A stretch of DNA of 64,000 nucleotides, from positions 912,804 through 976,803 of the forward strand of contig NW_019091394.1 in the NCBI RefSeq assembly GCF_001949145.1, written 5' to 3'. Of the stretch, positions 22,951 through 46,300 are shown piece by piece; position 1 is the first letter of the stretch, and the number at the start of each line of letters is the position of its first letter. The DNA is from Acanthaster planci (lineage: Eukaryota; Echinodermata; Asteroidea; Valvatida; Acanthasteridae). The notes beneath the pieces are model-generated. The model was given only the letters and a program-made list of their open reading frames with translations, had not been told where the DNA came from and did not search any database. The translations under genes and the position numbers were made by a program.

Positions 22951-23178
22951 GTAACATTCTCATCTCACTGCATCGCACTGCATCAATTTCCAGCAAAAGT
23001 CCGATGGTGCCCCTCGTAAACTATAACTCTAAGAGTACCGCAAACAAGTTTTTTTCCCCTCGCCCGCCAGCTTTTGGAACTGGTTCCCAGCTAGTTGCAG
23101 AAATTTTGCCTAGTCTGATCTAGCGGTCGTGCACCAGCGATCTCGCGGGTTCGGCATTTAATTTACCATGTGACCAAC

Positions 23179-23187
23179 TTTCGCGCC
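23179..23187 (+). promoter_or_regulatory. E2F-type site in MCM7 promoter
   Basis: TTTCGCGCC matches the E2F consensus and lies about 140 bp upstream of the MCM7 ATG. MCM genes are known E2F targets at G1/S. No TATA box is visible. Functional use is inferred. Confidence 0.55.
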
Positions 23188-23323
23188 ACGTTTGTTTTGT
23201 TGACAACTTAGGACGAAGCTAGCTGTAAGGCTTAATTACGCTGGTGGGTGAAAAATCCCGTCGATTTTGCTTTCGGAAGGTTTTTTTTATCTGTTATACT
23301 GAGTCCACAACTTGTGAATCAGC

Positions 23324-33180
<9,857 letters not shown>

Positions 33181-33761
33181 GAGAAGATGACGAGGGCAAG
33201 GCCACGTCCAAATCAGTTGGCTCGGGCTTGTTGGAACACGTGTCCATGGGAATTCACTGCAGCCACCAGCCAGTGGCTAGCTATAGACACGAGTTATTTC
33301 CAGGGGTATTGAATTCATGTTAATGTACATTAACACATGTAACATTTTCATGTACATGTACATGATGTTTGATGTGCAAACCAAGGCCAATTTCTCAAAG
33401 AGCTGGCTTTTAGCTTCGGGCACCGTGTTCACAGATTGTGGCCCCTTCCCCTCTTTGGAGACCTCTGCTAAGTTACGACTCTTTTTCTGTGGCAGGAAAA
33501 TCCAATTCCAGTGGACTGAAGCAAAAGTCAGGGGTCATCCTGTTTGGTTTTGAGGCTAAAAAGATTAGGGTCTCCCACAAATGAAGACAACGTTCCAGAA
33601 ATGGGTCAGTGTCCGCCTTATGTTTAAAATTTTTTCGGGGAGATGGGTTAGGGACCACAAGGGGTGAGTGAAGTCAGAGGATTGAATTTTGGAGACACAA
33701 ATGTTACGATGCATAGAAGATTGTTCAAAGTTCCCAATTGTAGCTCTTTGTTTTAAAAGCA

Positions 33762-34319
33762 TTAAAGGATCCAGGACATGAATTTTTCTTAGAATCACTC
33801 TTTGTGTATTTCTGTACTCTTCTTCCATGTATGGAGACTGTTTGACATCTTTTTTGAGTTATGTGAACTGAACGGTGCACTTTTCCAGACATTAAAAATT
33901 GAACAAGCGTTTCTGGACAAGTGAGGGCGCTTTTGCTTTGATGTAAATCCAGGAATATGTGGCTCATGTTGCATGTTTTCATGTTCAAATTGTGAACCCC
34001 AAATTTGCTATCTGGGAACATTTCTTTGAAAAGGATTTTTGCTGGATTATTGCCATATACTTACACAGCAATAAATTGCCAAAGAAAATGAAATCTGCCA
34101 TACCAGTGGTTAAAAAATTTAGAAATTTTCTGTGCACAGATCATATGACATCATAGTTCTGCTCATGAATATGCAAATATGCATTATCAGAAAAACCCAA
34201 AATATGGGTAAACATTGCAAAACAAACAATCTAAATAAGGTTGATTGAAACCAAAAGATGCAATTTCAAGGGTTTTTAGTAAAATTTATTAAAATATTTC
34301 TATTTCCTGGTTCCTTTAA
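33762..34319. repeat. MITE-like element flanked by TTAA
   Basis: The left end TTAAAGGATCCAGGA is mirrored by TCCTGGTTCCTTTAA on the right. The TTAA tetranucleotides at both ends could be a piggyBac-type target duplication. The 558-bp interior is AT-rich and has no transposase ORF. Confidence 0.55.
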
Positions 34320-34807
34320 CCCTGCTGCTTTCTGCATCAGTGTAGGAGTTTGTTTATGACAGATGTGTAAGTAAAGAATGTTTGGAAACTATGATTTAGC
34401 ACTAAGTTTGCATTGTTTATTTAGGCTATTTTATGCCCTTTATTCAAATGAAGTTGCTTTAGGTTATGCAGATGAGCAAAGTGTTTTTGAGGCATTTGAA
34501 AATTTGCACTTTGTCTTCAAAGTCCCCTACTCTTAAAACTATAAAATTGAGTCTCAAATGTAGTCAACTTGAAAAGAATCATCATTTGGGGAGGAATTTA
34601 ACTTCAGTTTAATATTTTATTACTTAGCAGGAGCTTCACCGGAATACCTCCGTCATTTTCAGGGGTGTGTCACCCCTTCATTTTCTAAATGCTCCCAAGT
34701 TGCAGAATATTGGGCACTTGTTGAAATTAAATTCCTCCCACGTAATGTAAAAATTGCTGTTGAGATGAGTAACCTAGTGTGATCATTTTCGTATATTTAA
34801 TGACGCC

Positions 34808-34813
34808 AATAAA
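34808..34813 (+). terminator. Candidate MCM7 poly(A) signal
   Basis: AATAAA about 1.6 kb after the MCM7 stop. Another hexamer, at about 34069-34074, lies inside the MITE-like element. Confidence 0.3.
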
Positions 34814-34830
34814 ACCATACCATTTTACAA

Positions 34831-37279
34831 ATTCAGAACTGTACACGTGTATTTTGATTTATTTGGGAATGAAACTTATGCCTGACAATTGAAAAATTTA
34901 AATATGGAGCACTTTCCAAGTCATTTTAGGGCGTTGTCTTTGTTGGCTTTAAATGAGTCAATGTATAAGTAAATATTATTAATTATGTTATTATATTCAT
35001 TATAAATTTACAACCAAATAAGGGGTAAAAAAACCTGAATTCACAACTATTTAAACACTGAAGACGAACTTGGACGGTCTCTAATCAAGAGAGGGCGCTG
35101 TTATCTATTGCCAAACCTCGCCCTCGCGGGGCCTTGACCTTTCGTCCAAAACGCATGCGCTTTACCATTCCAGGTGCCATCGAGTCTTCATTCCGACAGA
35201 GGAGTTGTGCTGGGAAAATAACAGCATTTTGCCAAATTGATGAGGATATATGTTCTTTTAGTCCAGGATTATTGAAGGGGACATTGCCGTTTTGGAAGGT
35301 CTGTTTTTGAAAGTATTTTTAAAGGTTTTGCAATTGACAAAATTTAGGTTTGAGTGTGAACGAAGTGCTGTCAAATTCGTGATTGGTGATAATGTCTGAA
35401 CGTGTTCATCATTGTCATGATTCATCCGCGGAGCATGTGCAGAGTAGTTAACTGAATTCTGTAGACTGTACTGGAATTAGGCTTTAAGACCGCAAGCTTC
35501 ATCTGTAGAACTATAAATGCATGGTAAACATTATTTCATTGAACATTTTTACTTCTTCCTGTCTTCGTTCTTGTTTTATCACACCCCATTTTGTTTGAAC
35601 ATCTGACAAATGTGAGCAGGTGAGCTCAGCAGTCAGTAGTCTGTTTTTTTGAACATGCATCATTGCATGAATTGAGAAGTTCTTTATCGGAAATAAGTCT
35701 CGGCCTACATAAGCCTTCATACATGACATACGACACAGCGAAAATGTTAAATTTCTGTTGGTCATGCCAGGATGGTATTTCAAGACATAAGTTCTTAATT
35801 ACCATTTTATCTGCTAAAGCTTTATTTGTAGGCCTTTAAAAGTACATTAGCTTATTCAAAGATCAGGAAACGTGTAAAATTGTAATTTAAAAAAAAAAGA
35901 GCTCGGCACAGCCTAATGCTCACCAATTTTTCAAACTGGTGTTAGACTTTTCAACAAAATGTATCGATGATCTTCTAACTATGGACATTTTTTGAATACA
36001 GTTTGTAGGTTTCCTGTCGGTAAAATTGATACATGTAATGTACGTCTAATATTTATTGTCCAAAAATAGTAAGAACCCTTTTGTTTTCTGTTTTTTGTGT
36101 TAGACATTTTAAAAAAAAAATTTTTAATGAGGGGCCTGACTTACCCTCAGTGATGGCCCCGGTTACTGTCTGTGGATACCAACCACATGCAAGCATCCAG
36201 TCATCTTATGTGTACATGTACATGTAGGTTATGAATGTGGCCTGATCTCGGATCTAGACAATCAAGAACTCTCTCTCAACGGGAGGACTCATCCCCTCGG
36301 GAAACATTGTACATGTACTTGTACTTCCTTCCTTACTGTCCCCAAGAGTTCTTGGCATACATGCACTGTGCCTTCGTGCATTGCTGACAATGTACTGATA
36401 CACAGTGCACATGAACATTGACAGTACATGTACATGTATGTGGCTGCTTTTACATTCATAAATGTACATACCTTTCATACATAATGTACATGTTCCGGTA
36501 TGTGTATGCAGAATGTACCGGTACATGATACTTGATTAATTTCAGTCAAACTTCTGTGGTAGCAGGTTAAGACCATTCTTGCCGTGGGTTGTCAGAAGGA
36601 AGAGTTTACATATGCATGCCATGTGTAAATACACAAGATATTTCACCACCGTGTTAATTACAAGTGGGTGGGAGGCTTGCTGTACATTCACTTTTGAAGG
36701 TCAATGCAAGAGAAATCTGTATGTGTTTCCAGCATGCAGGCTGGCGTAATTTTTCTGGCCTAATTTTTTTATACGTGAAATATAATAAGCAGAGAGCAGG
36801 TGCAGTATTCTGGGAATAACATTACTGAGATTGTGGTAATTATGTTCACATCTGTTGCAGGCACTGCACTGGCTGACCTACATGTGTACATGTTATAAAT
36901 TTGTATCAATTGAAGAGTGAGGCAACTTTCCCACGGTCAGAGCTCTCTCGTAAAATTTACAATGTAAATGTGGAACTTTTTCAGAGGTTCAGAGGGGAGA
37001 GAAGTAGATCTACATGTACCAGTACAGGCAAAAGAGAAATTACTTCTGTCACTTCCGGGAAGTTCCAGACCTTGATGTTGGAGCTTGCTTAAATCTCACC
37101 GTGAAAAGTGCTGTAGTTTGCAGTGTATGTATCACAGCTGTCAATTGCCATATGAAAGTCAACAGCTTGGCCAGTTTACTTTCTTTTTTTATCCTGAGGT
37201 GATCTCAAAAACTCATCTGAATCTGTTGGTATCTTTTGCACATTATCAAACAGACTGAGATAGTCAGTTGGCGTTCAAG
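34831..37279. other. MCM7-CASK spacer
   Basis: About 2.4 kb with no coding exon recognised before the CASK ATG. It includes a CpG-containing patch at about 35060-35300 (possible promoter) and the first dense TACATGTA runs from about 36210. Confidence 0.5.
35085..35300 (+). promoter_or_regulatory. Candidate CASK promoter / 5' UTR exon
   Basis: This patch is GC-rich against AT-rich surroundings. ACGCATGCGC at 35151-35160 resembles an NRF1 site with one mismatch. A possible donor GGAAG|gtctgt follows at about 35299. An untranslated first exon spliced to the ATG exon (acceptor ATCAAACAG at about 37250) is plausible but inferred. Confidence 0.3.
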
Positions 37280-37338
37280 ATGACGGACGAAGACTTGCTG
37301 TTTGATGATGTCTACGAACTCTGTGAAATCATCGGAAA
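37280..37338 (+). CDS. CASK: CASK coding exon 1
   Basis: It encodes residues 1-19 and two bases of K20, with donor GGAAA|gtaagt. The ATG choice is fixed by alignment of [12 protein letters not shown] with the family start. An acceptor-like ATCAAACAG lies about 30 nt upstream. Confidence 0.93.
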
Positions 37339-40300
37339 GTAAGTGCTCTCCCAAATTGCCTTTGGTTATTGCTTTCATTTTCGCTGTCTGATGAGAAACG
37401 GAAACTCTTCCTTGTGTTCATGTAATTCTGTGTTTACAATTCACCTGGTGTTATAATCGAGTGCTTGTATGTCTGTGGCAAGTCAGAGCAACTCATGAGA
37501 GAATACTGTTCTATCTACCTTGAGTTGAAGTACGCCCTCGTTGGCAAAGAAGAGACAGGCTGGTAGGACCTTTACGTTAGCACGTCTGACGTACCCGCAT
37601 AGACTGTACCTTCTACCTACATGTATGAGCAGATATTCTTACTGATATCTCTGACATCAGAGAAATTTGACGTGCATGCTCAGCACGTCCCATGCAAAAC
37701 TTGCACGAAACTGAGCACGCAAAGTAACTTCCCTGCAGATTGCCGAAGATTGTCATAAATGTAAAAACATTGCCCCTCGTGGAGTGGTATATTAATCTTA
37801 AATCTGTGGGCATGCTTTTTAATTGTCATGGAATGCTCTTCAGCAAGTCATTAGCCCACTCTCTAGAATTCAACAAAGACATCAAGCTGGAATATTGATT
37901 GGCCTGTAAAAATTCTCAACTGTCAAAGTGTTGCAAAACCAGGTGTCCAGTTTCATGGATTTTGGTGAGTTGGACTTGAAGGTGGATTACATAACAATAC
38001 GTACATGTGGGTGTTGAGCCTGGACACAGAGTGGTCAGATTCAGCCGAGTGTTGACACGCTTGAGAATGCTCTACTGCTTTGCTGTGCATCAGTTTTCTT
38101 GTAGGACCAAATGTGTTATCATTTTTCAAGATCTCATGGGTAAATGCTCCTCAGTGTGCATGTGTGCCGCCTGCCCGGTACGCACTTTGGACCTTCATTC
38201 AGACAGATGTCCTTGTGATTGTCGGCCTCCTGGATAAATTTGTGCATGAGCCCATTAATGAGCCAGTGTCTGTTTGTCCAGGAAAGAAGTGATTTACATG
38301 TACAGTAGGTGTAAAAATGGATCTGTCAAAATGCTTCTACAAAGTTGTGATACATTGTGACATGCAGTACATGTGGCATTTCAGGATGTGTTAATGCTGG
38401 TACTCTGTACATGTTACATGTACTATATACATGCATGACTAATATTGCAGCGCATGGATTTTTGCCAAAATGCTCCGAGTGGCAGGGAAGTGTTTCTTAA
38501 TTGGATCAGAGAGCAAGCCATGACCATTTGGTCTGATCGTCAGTTCATTTGTAATGGAGATGTAGCGTACATGTACCTTGTAAACTTAAGAGGCTCAAAT
38601 TTTGGAAACTTTGATGGGATCAGAATGTGTACGGTAGTGTGCAGAATTTCCAGCTTAATACTCAAATACTCAAATACTCAAATTACTCAAATACTCAATA
38701 CTCAAATTTTGGAAACTTTGATCGGATCAGAATGTGTGCGGTAGTGTGCAGAATTTCCAAATTAATACTCAATGGCCAATGTTGACTGAAAATATACATC
38801 TCCCCCCCGCTAATGAACTCACTGTATACATGTACATGTAATTAATTTGAAGGGTAATGCTGAAAAACAAAAGTGGTCCATGATGGCCATGTTAGGTACT
38901 TGCATACATGCATTGATGTTCCCAAACAATCGTGGACGTTCAACAAAAGAATTAATGACCGTCCACGATTCCCGATACGTCCACGATTGCTAAACATGTA
39001 CAAAACATATTAGAGGCCTTCCAAAAAAGTTAAAGTATGAACAAAAGAGGACAATAGGAACGTCCACGATTGCCCAAAAAACACGTTTGTGTGTACATGT
39101 ACGTGTACATGCACGGTACCGGATCATCTACTCTGACATGTGCTGGTACATGTACATATACTATGTACATATTCCTGTTGGTGATTCCATTATCACAGTA
39201 GTCAGCATTCGTAACTAAGGTACCGGTAATGTTCACAAATTCATTGAATATGTGTACATGTACTTTGTACTCAGGCATGGACTCAAATACCGGTGCAGAG
39301 TGTGCCCAGGTTGAAGAAGTCACGGTTGCCTGGTATATTTAGACAGCGTCAGGGTGTCAGTTTTCTTGATAGGATGGTCACATGCCGTGAAGCGTCTCTC
39401 ATCAGCGCACTCCCCGGCAGCGCAAGGCTAGCTGCAGCTTTGTGATTTCTTCCCCACATGGCGTGGGGGGAGGGGGGAGGGGGGAGAGAAAGGGGCACAA
39501 GAAGCAGATGCTCGGCTGAGCATGTCCCCACATGCACCCCGTGTGATGGTGCACCTGTGTGCTATTCTGAACGGAGTAGTAAATCATGAAGGCACAGATT
39601 TGTGGGAGCATTTCAAGACGGTAAAAAAAAAAAAAACACGTCAGTGCGCCGGTAGGCAGTCTGGGTTCATTTTCGGTCAGCAGTAGAAACTGTTAGATGT
39701 GAGATACACGTGCATGTGTACGTGTACATGTGTGGATCTTCATCACAGCCATTATAATCATCAACGCTGGTGTGCCTGGATGACAAAATGGATTCAGATC
39801 TCTTCCTCTTTATTTCCTGCTCAGCTTTACGTTGTGTTGAAACAAATCAAGTTCTTCCCCCAAACCGCTAGCCACAGTGTGCAAACTGGAATTTACTTGA
39901 ACCAGTTATGTACCGGCTACATGTGCACACGATTCCTGCACTGGAACACTGGATAACTGCTCATGTACATGTACTATACAGGTACTGCTGAACGTACAGG
40001 AGTTTTGAGTTTATCCCTAAAGCTATCCTTGAACCTGGAAAGAAGTGTTAGAGATTAGATCCCTTGAATGCAAGGGACCCCAGATGACCTGGTGGCCAAC
40101 AATGGAATGTACACACGCCAATCAGTTGATATTTAATCCTCTTGGAAAAAAAATAAAGTACCCCCAGTTCGGTGGTTAATTTTTGTTCCCCAAGTCCTGG
40201 TAACACCAGTACTGCTGCTGCAGAGTGTAGTTTTCCAAAACTTTCTGGGGTGTGGTGCCACTGGCAGGCCTCTTATTGTTGTGAAGGGGGGGGTGGTTGA

Positions 40301-43300
40301 TATCGCCCATGGGGAAGAGGTGTTGACAGTGGTGGGAGAGAAAATGAAGCCTTGATTGATGTAGCAAACTGAAAGGTTTAGGTACACGTACAAGTTACTA
40401 TAACGGTGTTGAGAAAACATGCTGGTACTGTACATGTATGTACATGAGTAGTTATTCAATTATATACATGTACACAATGTACGTAATATGCAGATCTCAT
40501 TTCATTTATTTGCCAGATAAAAGGACATACAAAAATACGCAAATTACATACAAGAGACACACCTACGGTAAAACATCGAAATACATTACATGAGAGATAT
40601 AACTAATTGCCCAGTAACTAAAATACATGTACCAGAAAAACACCTCACCAGCCAGACTACTCTAGCAAACTATCAAGACAGCACAAAAACGCAACTACCA
40701 ACCTTCAAGTGCAACACAGCAATATTCACACTGGGTACGTGTACACATTGCATATACTGGTACAGTGTACATGTACGTGTACACATTCATTAGTGCTGAC
40801 ACCAGACTACCGGTACATGTATTTGCATTTTGATCACTGTGTTCTGTAAATGTGAACATTTTGCACACTTGCATACAATTGAAGATGTTTACACGTACAT
40901 GTATTTGCTGTGCAACTCTGCACGTATCCAATTCTGTATAATACCGGTATATGGTTGATTAGGCTACACAAAGAAGCGTGTTCTCTTCATGAAACATTAA
41001 ACAGTATGGTTTAATATTGTAAAACTCTCCATGCATTTGATTTAGTTAGCCAGTTAATAAATGCAATTAAAAAAAAATTTTTTTTGTAGTTCCTTGCAAC
41101 TGCCTGCTTAGCCACACTGGCACTTTCTCCTTTTTTTGGGGGGGGGGACAATTTATATGAGAGGGTTACTCTTACACAGTGTACTTTATGTACAATGTAT
41201 AGTTACACTTTGGGGTCAAACTATTTCATTCAAAAATAGTGAATATCAACATGTATACATATTGTTTTGAGCACAGTAAGGTGATTAAATTTGTCAGTTT
41301 TCCCGCGTGATCTGGTTCTGCTAGAGCAAATATGACAGGGTTTTTGTGGCAAATTCATTGACATTTTCGGTAATGGGATTATACACATCCAGCTGTAAGT
41401 CTGTGACTCTCGGCCCCCACGTGGAATGTAATAACAGCAAGCTAATGCTATCTGAGGCGACTAAAAATACACCGGGTTTATCCCGAGCTCTAATGCTCTG
41501 GGAACGGAGGAGGCGAGAGGGTTGATAGATGTGCATAATGCTATGATAACTACCCGAGCAATTATAGGCAAGTACATGTACATGTACTTGTTTAAAGGTG
41601 CACTGTGCTGTAAGCTGGACTGTGGAAAACTTTCCCTATTACTCAAAACTCCACTGTGTTTGGTGCAACTTTGACGGTGAACCGGACGCAATGCAAATTA
41701 ATTGGTGCCTGGTCTCTCCGTGCCTTGCTCAGTCTGGCAAAAACCTGCGGGATGGACGGGCTCGTTTAGAAAATTATGCATAATTTATTCCTTGACTGGA
41801 TGGGGAGATAATAAATTAAGCAATTTCACAACCTTCTAACGATCGGACTCTGCACTGCACCGATATCTGACAGTGACTCAGAAGTACATTACGTGTACCG
41901 GTAGTTGGCCATTGTTGTTGATCAGGCTTGTGTGTCAATTCTTTCATGAAACATAAGCCATGCAAGACTTGTAATCTGCATCTGTTAATGTTAATTTAAA
42001 ATGGCATGAATATTGGTCCTTGGTCGCACCAGTGATGTTCAGTTAAGATTGTACTCATGTACGCGTAATTTAATTAATTGGTTTACAAATGCACTGTAGT
42101 AGTGCTCTTATGGTACAGAAAAACTATGTTAGTACTGGAAATGCATGTTGTGAAGGGGTAAACATGCATTCTTGAATTGTGTGAAGCCCCTTCCAATTGG
42201 CCCAGTTTTAACCCAGGCTTAAACAAGAAGTTTGTCTCCAGCAACCGCGAGGATGTAACTCGGCATTACCGTGGCAACACTCACTCGTACTGTACACTGT
42301 CCATGTAGTGCACCGACTCTGAAACGAGAGAGATCATGCCGTCGGTGTTTGCACTGGCAGTATTTTCACACGCGGCGTTTTGACCGAGGAATATTTGTAC
42401 TGCCGTCATTGAATTCATGCCTTCCTCCCGTCCATAAGGCTGGGAGTTATTTTACGACAGCAGGGTCCGTATCAAGGCACGTACTGGTCCCGATAGGTGT
42501 TGTAGTGTACATGTATGTATCTTGAAGAAAATATTTTTTCAGCCGGACTGCGTTGCGTGTGTAGTGTGGAGCACTGGAAATACCCCATGACATTCAGTTG
42601 ATAAACGCTAGTGCTACGGGAAATCATTGACATTGTACTTTGTACTTTGAAATGATGTGCCTGTATGGTTTGTGAAAATGCTTCATACCTTTAATCAAAG
42701 TTCAAGGTATACCGTTATTACAAGTTGTATACATGCGTGTGTGTGGTAATGCGTACATAGGAGTAATTCCAGAAATTAGGGGTACAAAAGTGTGACATTT
42801 TTGTGTCCCTGTTACACCTGACCTTTGTTGTTTCACACAGAAATTGATTTCAAACTATTACTATTTGTTTGGCAGGTAATTTGCATCAGTTCACCTCTCT
42901 CGGAAATTAGAAAATGTGTTCTGAACTTACAAAATCATATGTCAGATGCGACACAAGAGTGGACCCCTCATTTCTGGGATTACCCACATACACGTTAGGC
43001 CCCCGTAGTATTTTCTTTTCATTGGGCCATGTTTCTGTTTTTAAATTAAAGGGATCTGCACATTGGAACATGTACCGGTATGTCCCAGCTTGAGCGCTTG
43101 CGGCTGTAGATTAAGCAATGAAAGAATTGCACAAGTTCTCAATTTCTCACTACTGGTACCGGTTCTTTCTGGTAGCTGTTTAGATATTGTTGAATGTTTA
43201 AGTTTATGGTAAATGCACACGTTTGGGTTGTTTTGATTCATTCTCCCTCTGTCACAATATGTACATAATACACGGACATGTCGCTGCGAATACTGGACAA

Positions 43301-46300
43301 TGAGGCCTTGGTCTGTCAGACTCTCTAGTAGAACCTACCCTACACTGGCCATTGTTGCCGACGTGAGATCAGCGGTCACTGAACTGCCACAGCCAGTGTT
43401 GTGCGCATGTAGTTTGCTGGCCTGTGGGCACCAGCATTGCTTCATGTCCTGACTCCTGAATGGACTAAGTTTCTCCAATTTGAATACAATCAACCTCTCC
43501 TTGGACCAGACTGTTATTCTTCAGTAGATTGCCGCACCTTGCAGCATTGTTTCATCACTCCAGGGCAGCACTTCCTCTTTGTGATTTTGCGAACCCGAAT
43601 GCCCCATTAAAAGTTGCAAAGTTGCAACATGGCATTTTACTAATCATCTCAGGTGCTTGTGTTTGTCAGGGACATTGGTTAATGCCCCGAGCCAACACCT
43701 GCCAAGGTGCTTTGCTCCATGTTTATCGGCTTCACACTGTAAAGAGGGACTTCGCTAACCAGGTGTCCAGAGCTGATAAAATAGACAATTTTTCCAATGA
43801 ACACCACTGGTACCTTCAAGCATTCAAGTTTATAGGGGACTTGTAAATGCAAAAGACAAACTCAAAATGTGGGTTTCAGTGGGAAACTACACCAATGCCA
43901 GGCTTGTCGTATTATTTTGATTGGACAAGAAATGTATCAGAGAATTGTTACATGTATCTTGTGTTTTCGATAAACCTGTACATGTGCATTGTACGTGTGC
44001 CATACCAGGGCATTTTGTGATTAACTTTAAAAATACAGTCAGCCTACATGTACATGCAGTGCAAGAATACACTTGGTGTGTGATCAGGTTATAAATTGAA
44101 TGAGTCAAGCTGGTGGATTGAGTAAAGCGGCTTGAAATAATTACTGTATACATGTACACATACATGTACATGTGTGATTGTACTCGGGGGAGATATGTAA
44201 AATGTAATGGAAACAATGGCGTGTTAAATCGACCACTCTTCCATTTACAATGGAAATGTTTACATTACATGTACATGTACTGGTGTATGTGTGTTATCTT
44301 AAAAAATAGTTAAGTGGTAATAAATTATCTTGTATAATTAAAATGAGATATCTACTCGTACTTGTTCAGTATTTCCTGTTGTTGAGATGAATTCTTTTTT
44401 GCCACTATGAGGATTTTTAAAGTAGAATTCCTATGATTGTACATGTACAGTATGGTGTTCATGTTGAGGCACAGTGCTGTTGGTACCGGTAGAGGTCATC
44501 CATAGAGTCTGAAATGGACTCCACTGTCTATTAAGTGGGGAAAAAAACCCAGTATGACAGGCAATTAGCAGTGGATGACAGGTCCCAAGCAACCTGTGGG
44601 CCCAGCATGGCCCTGCTGGGCCCCACTAGGGGTGCTTCCTAGCAAATCACAGCATCCTGCTGTCCAGAAATGTGGTACTACCCTGGGCAAAAAACCACTG
44701 CTCCTGGAAGTCTGGAGACTCAGGCTTATAGTGATGCATGAATCTTGAGGTTTAGGCTCACGGTGATGCATGTATCTTGAGGCTTAGGCTTATGGTGATG
44801 CATGCATCTTGAGGCTGAGGCTTATGGTGATGTATGCATCTTGAGGCTGAGGCTTACAGTGATGCATGCGTCTTGAGGCTTAGGTTTACATTGGTGCATG
44901 TATTTTGAGGCTGAGGCTTATGGTGATATATGCATCTTGAGGCTGAGGCTTACAGTGATGCAGACATCTATAACCTGTGAAAGTAATCCAACCACAAGTC
45001 AGTGCCTTTCACAAAAGTCACACATACATTCATGTAATACTAGTACATGTACATACATGTACATGTGGCCCAGAATCTTGACTCTGGATAGCTAGATCTG
45101 CACTTCTACAAACCGAGAGCTTAAGGCCAGGAGGTACATGTACGGTAACCTTGGATCAGGAATGTGTCAGTTTAGTTGCACATAACGTGTCCCACTGGTC
45201 TTTAAATGATATTTGTGCTTACTGTACATGGACATTACCATTGCATCTCCTGAGCAAATCTTGGTCTGAAATTTTCCTCCACCTGGATATATAACAGCGA
45301 TACTGGTACCTTTTGTTGCTTTGCATTTTGTAAAAGTGTACATGTACATGTACGTGATTTAGACTGAACCTCGAGGCTTAGGACTACACGTACATGCCTG
45401 ATTGTCCTGTTTAACCATGGAGGTAGAAATAGACGTGGGGGTTCATTTACGGCACCTAACAGCACGCTACAGCTCAGAGGGTACTTCATGTTTGCATGGT
45501 CTTCTTTCATCAAGTTAAATAATGAGGCATACACAGGCTTGGTGCGTGTATATACAGTGCATGAATCGTTTCTTCATCCAAATGTCTACACTTAGTAATT
45601 CTGACGCACAGGATCGTGCACATGTAGACCCTCCTCACATGTACCATTACACAGTATGGTAAACAGACAGATAAACAACACGTGTTGTCCATTTATGCGG
45701 TGTTTGAACTCAAAATGGCATCTTAATGCATACGGGCAGTCTCCTTTGTACAGGAGTCATTGGAATGCCCAGACTGCTTGCCAACATTGTCTTGACTGGC
45801 AATTACATTTACGTGGGTGTACTGTACATGTACTGTACATGTACTGTACATGTACATAAAGGTGATGAGTAAGCACACATGGCCATGTCGACTCTCCAGT
45901 CATGGGGGGAGGGAGACGGGATACCACTCCTTCCTTGCTACCAAAGGCCTCCTGGCATCCACAGACTCCCTCATGGTCTTTGTTTGCCGAGGTTGATGCC
46001 TAAATGGCCAGGCACTGGCCCCACGGACTCGTCAAGTTGAATACGGTGTGTCAAGTTGACTACGGTGTGTCGTATATAAATTATGACAGAGAATGAAGTG
46101 TCAATCAATGACTTCCTCTAGTGATTGCATTTATGATGAGCCTTGATTGGGTGAGTGTGCCACAGACTCATGGTTTATCATCAGATAATTACATGTACTG
46201 GTACATGTATGCAGGCAATGAAGAAAGGAGAGGAGCAGGTGTCAAGCTGTACCAGGCATTGCGTATAATTCAATGATACATGTACATAAAATGTTTGGAT

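Larger units (their letters stand above)
33181..34830 (+). other. Probable MCM7 3' UTR / flank
   Basis: Non-coding sequence between the MCM7 stop and the AATAAA at 34808-34813. It contains the MITE-like element at 33762-34319, so the true poly(A) site could be earlier. Confidence 0.4.

Noticed and set aside
44733-44970. Possible CRISPR-like array
   Set aside because: The copies are directly contiguous 32-bp units with no unique spacers, in a eukaryotic intron.
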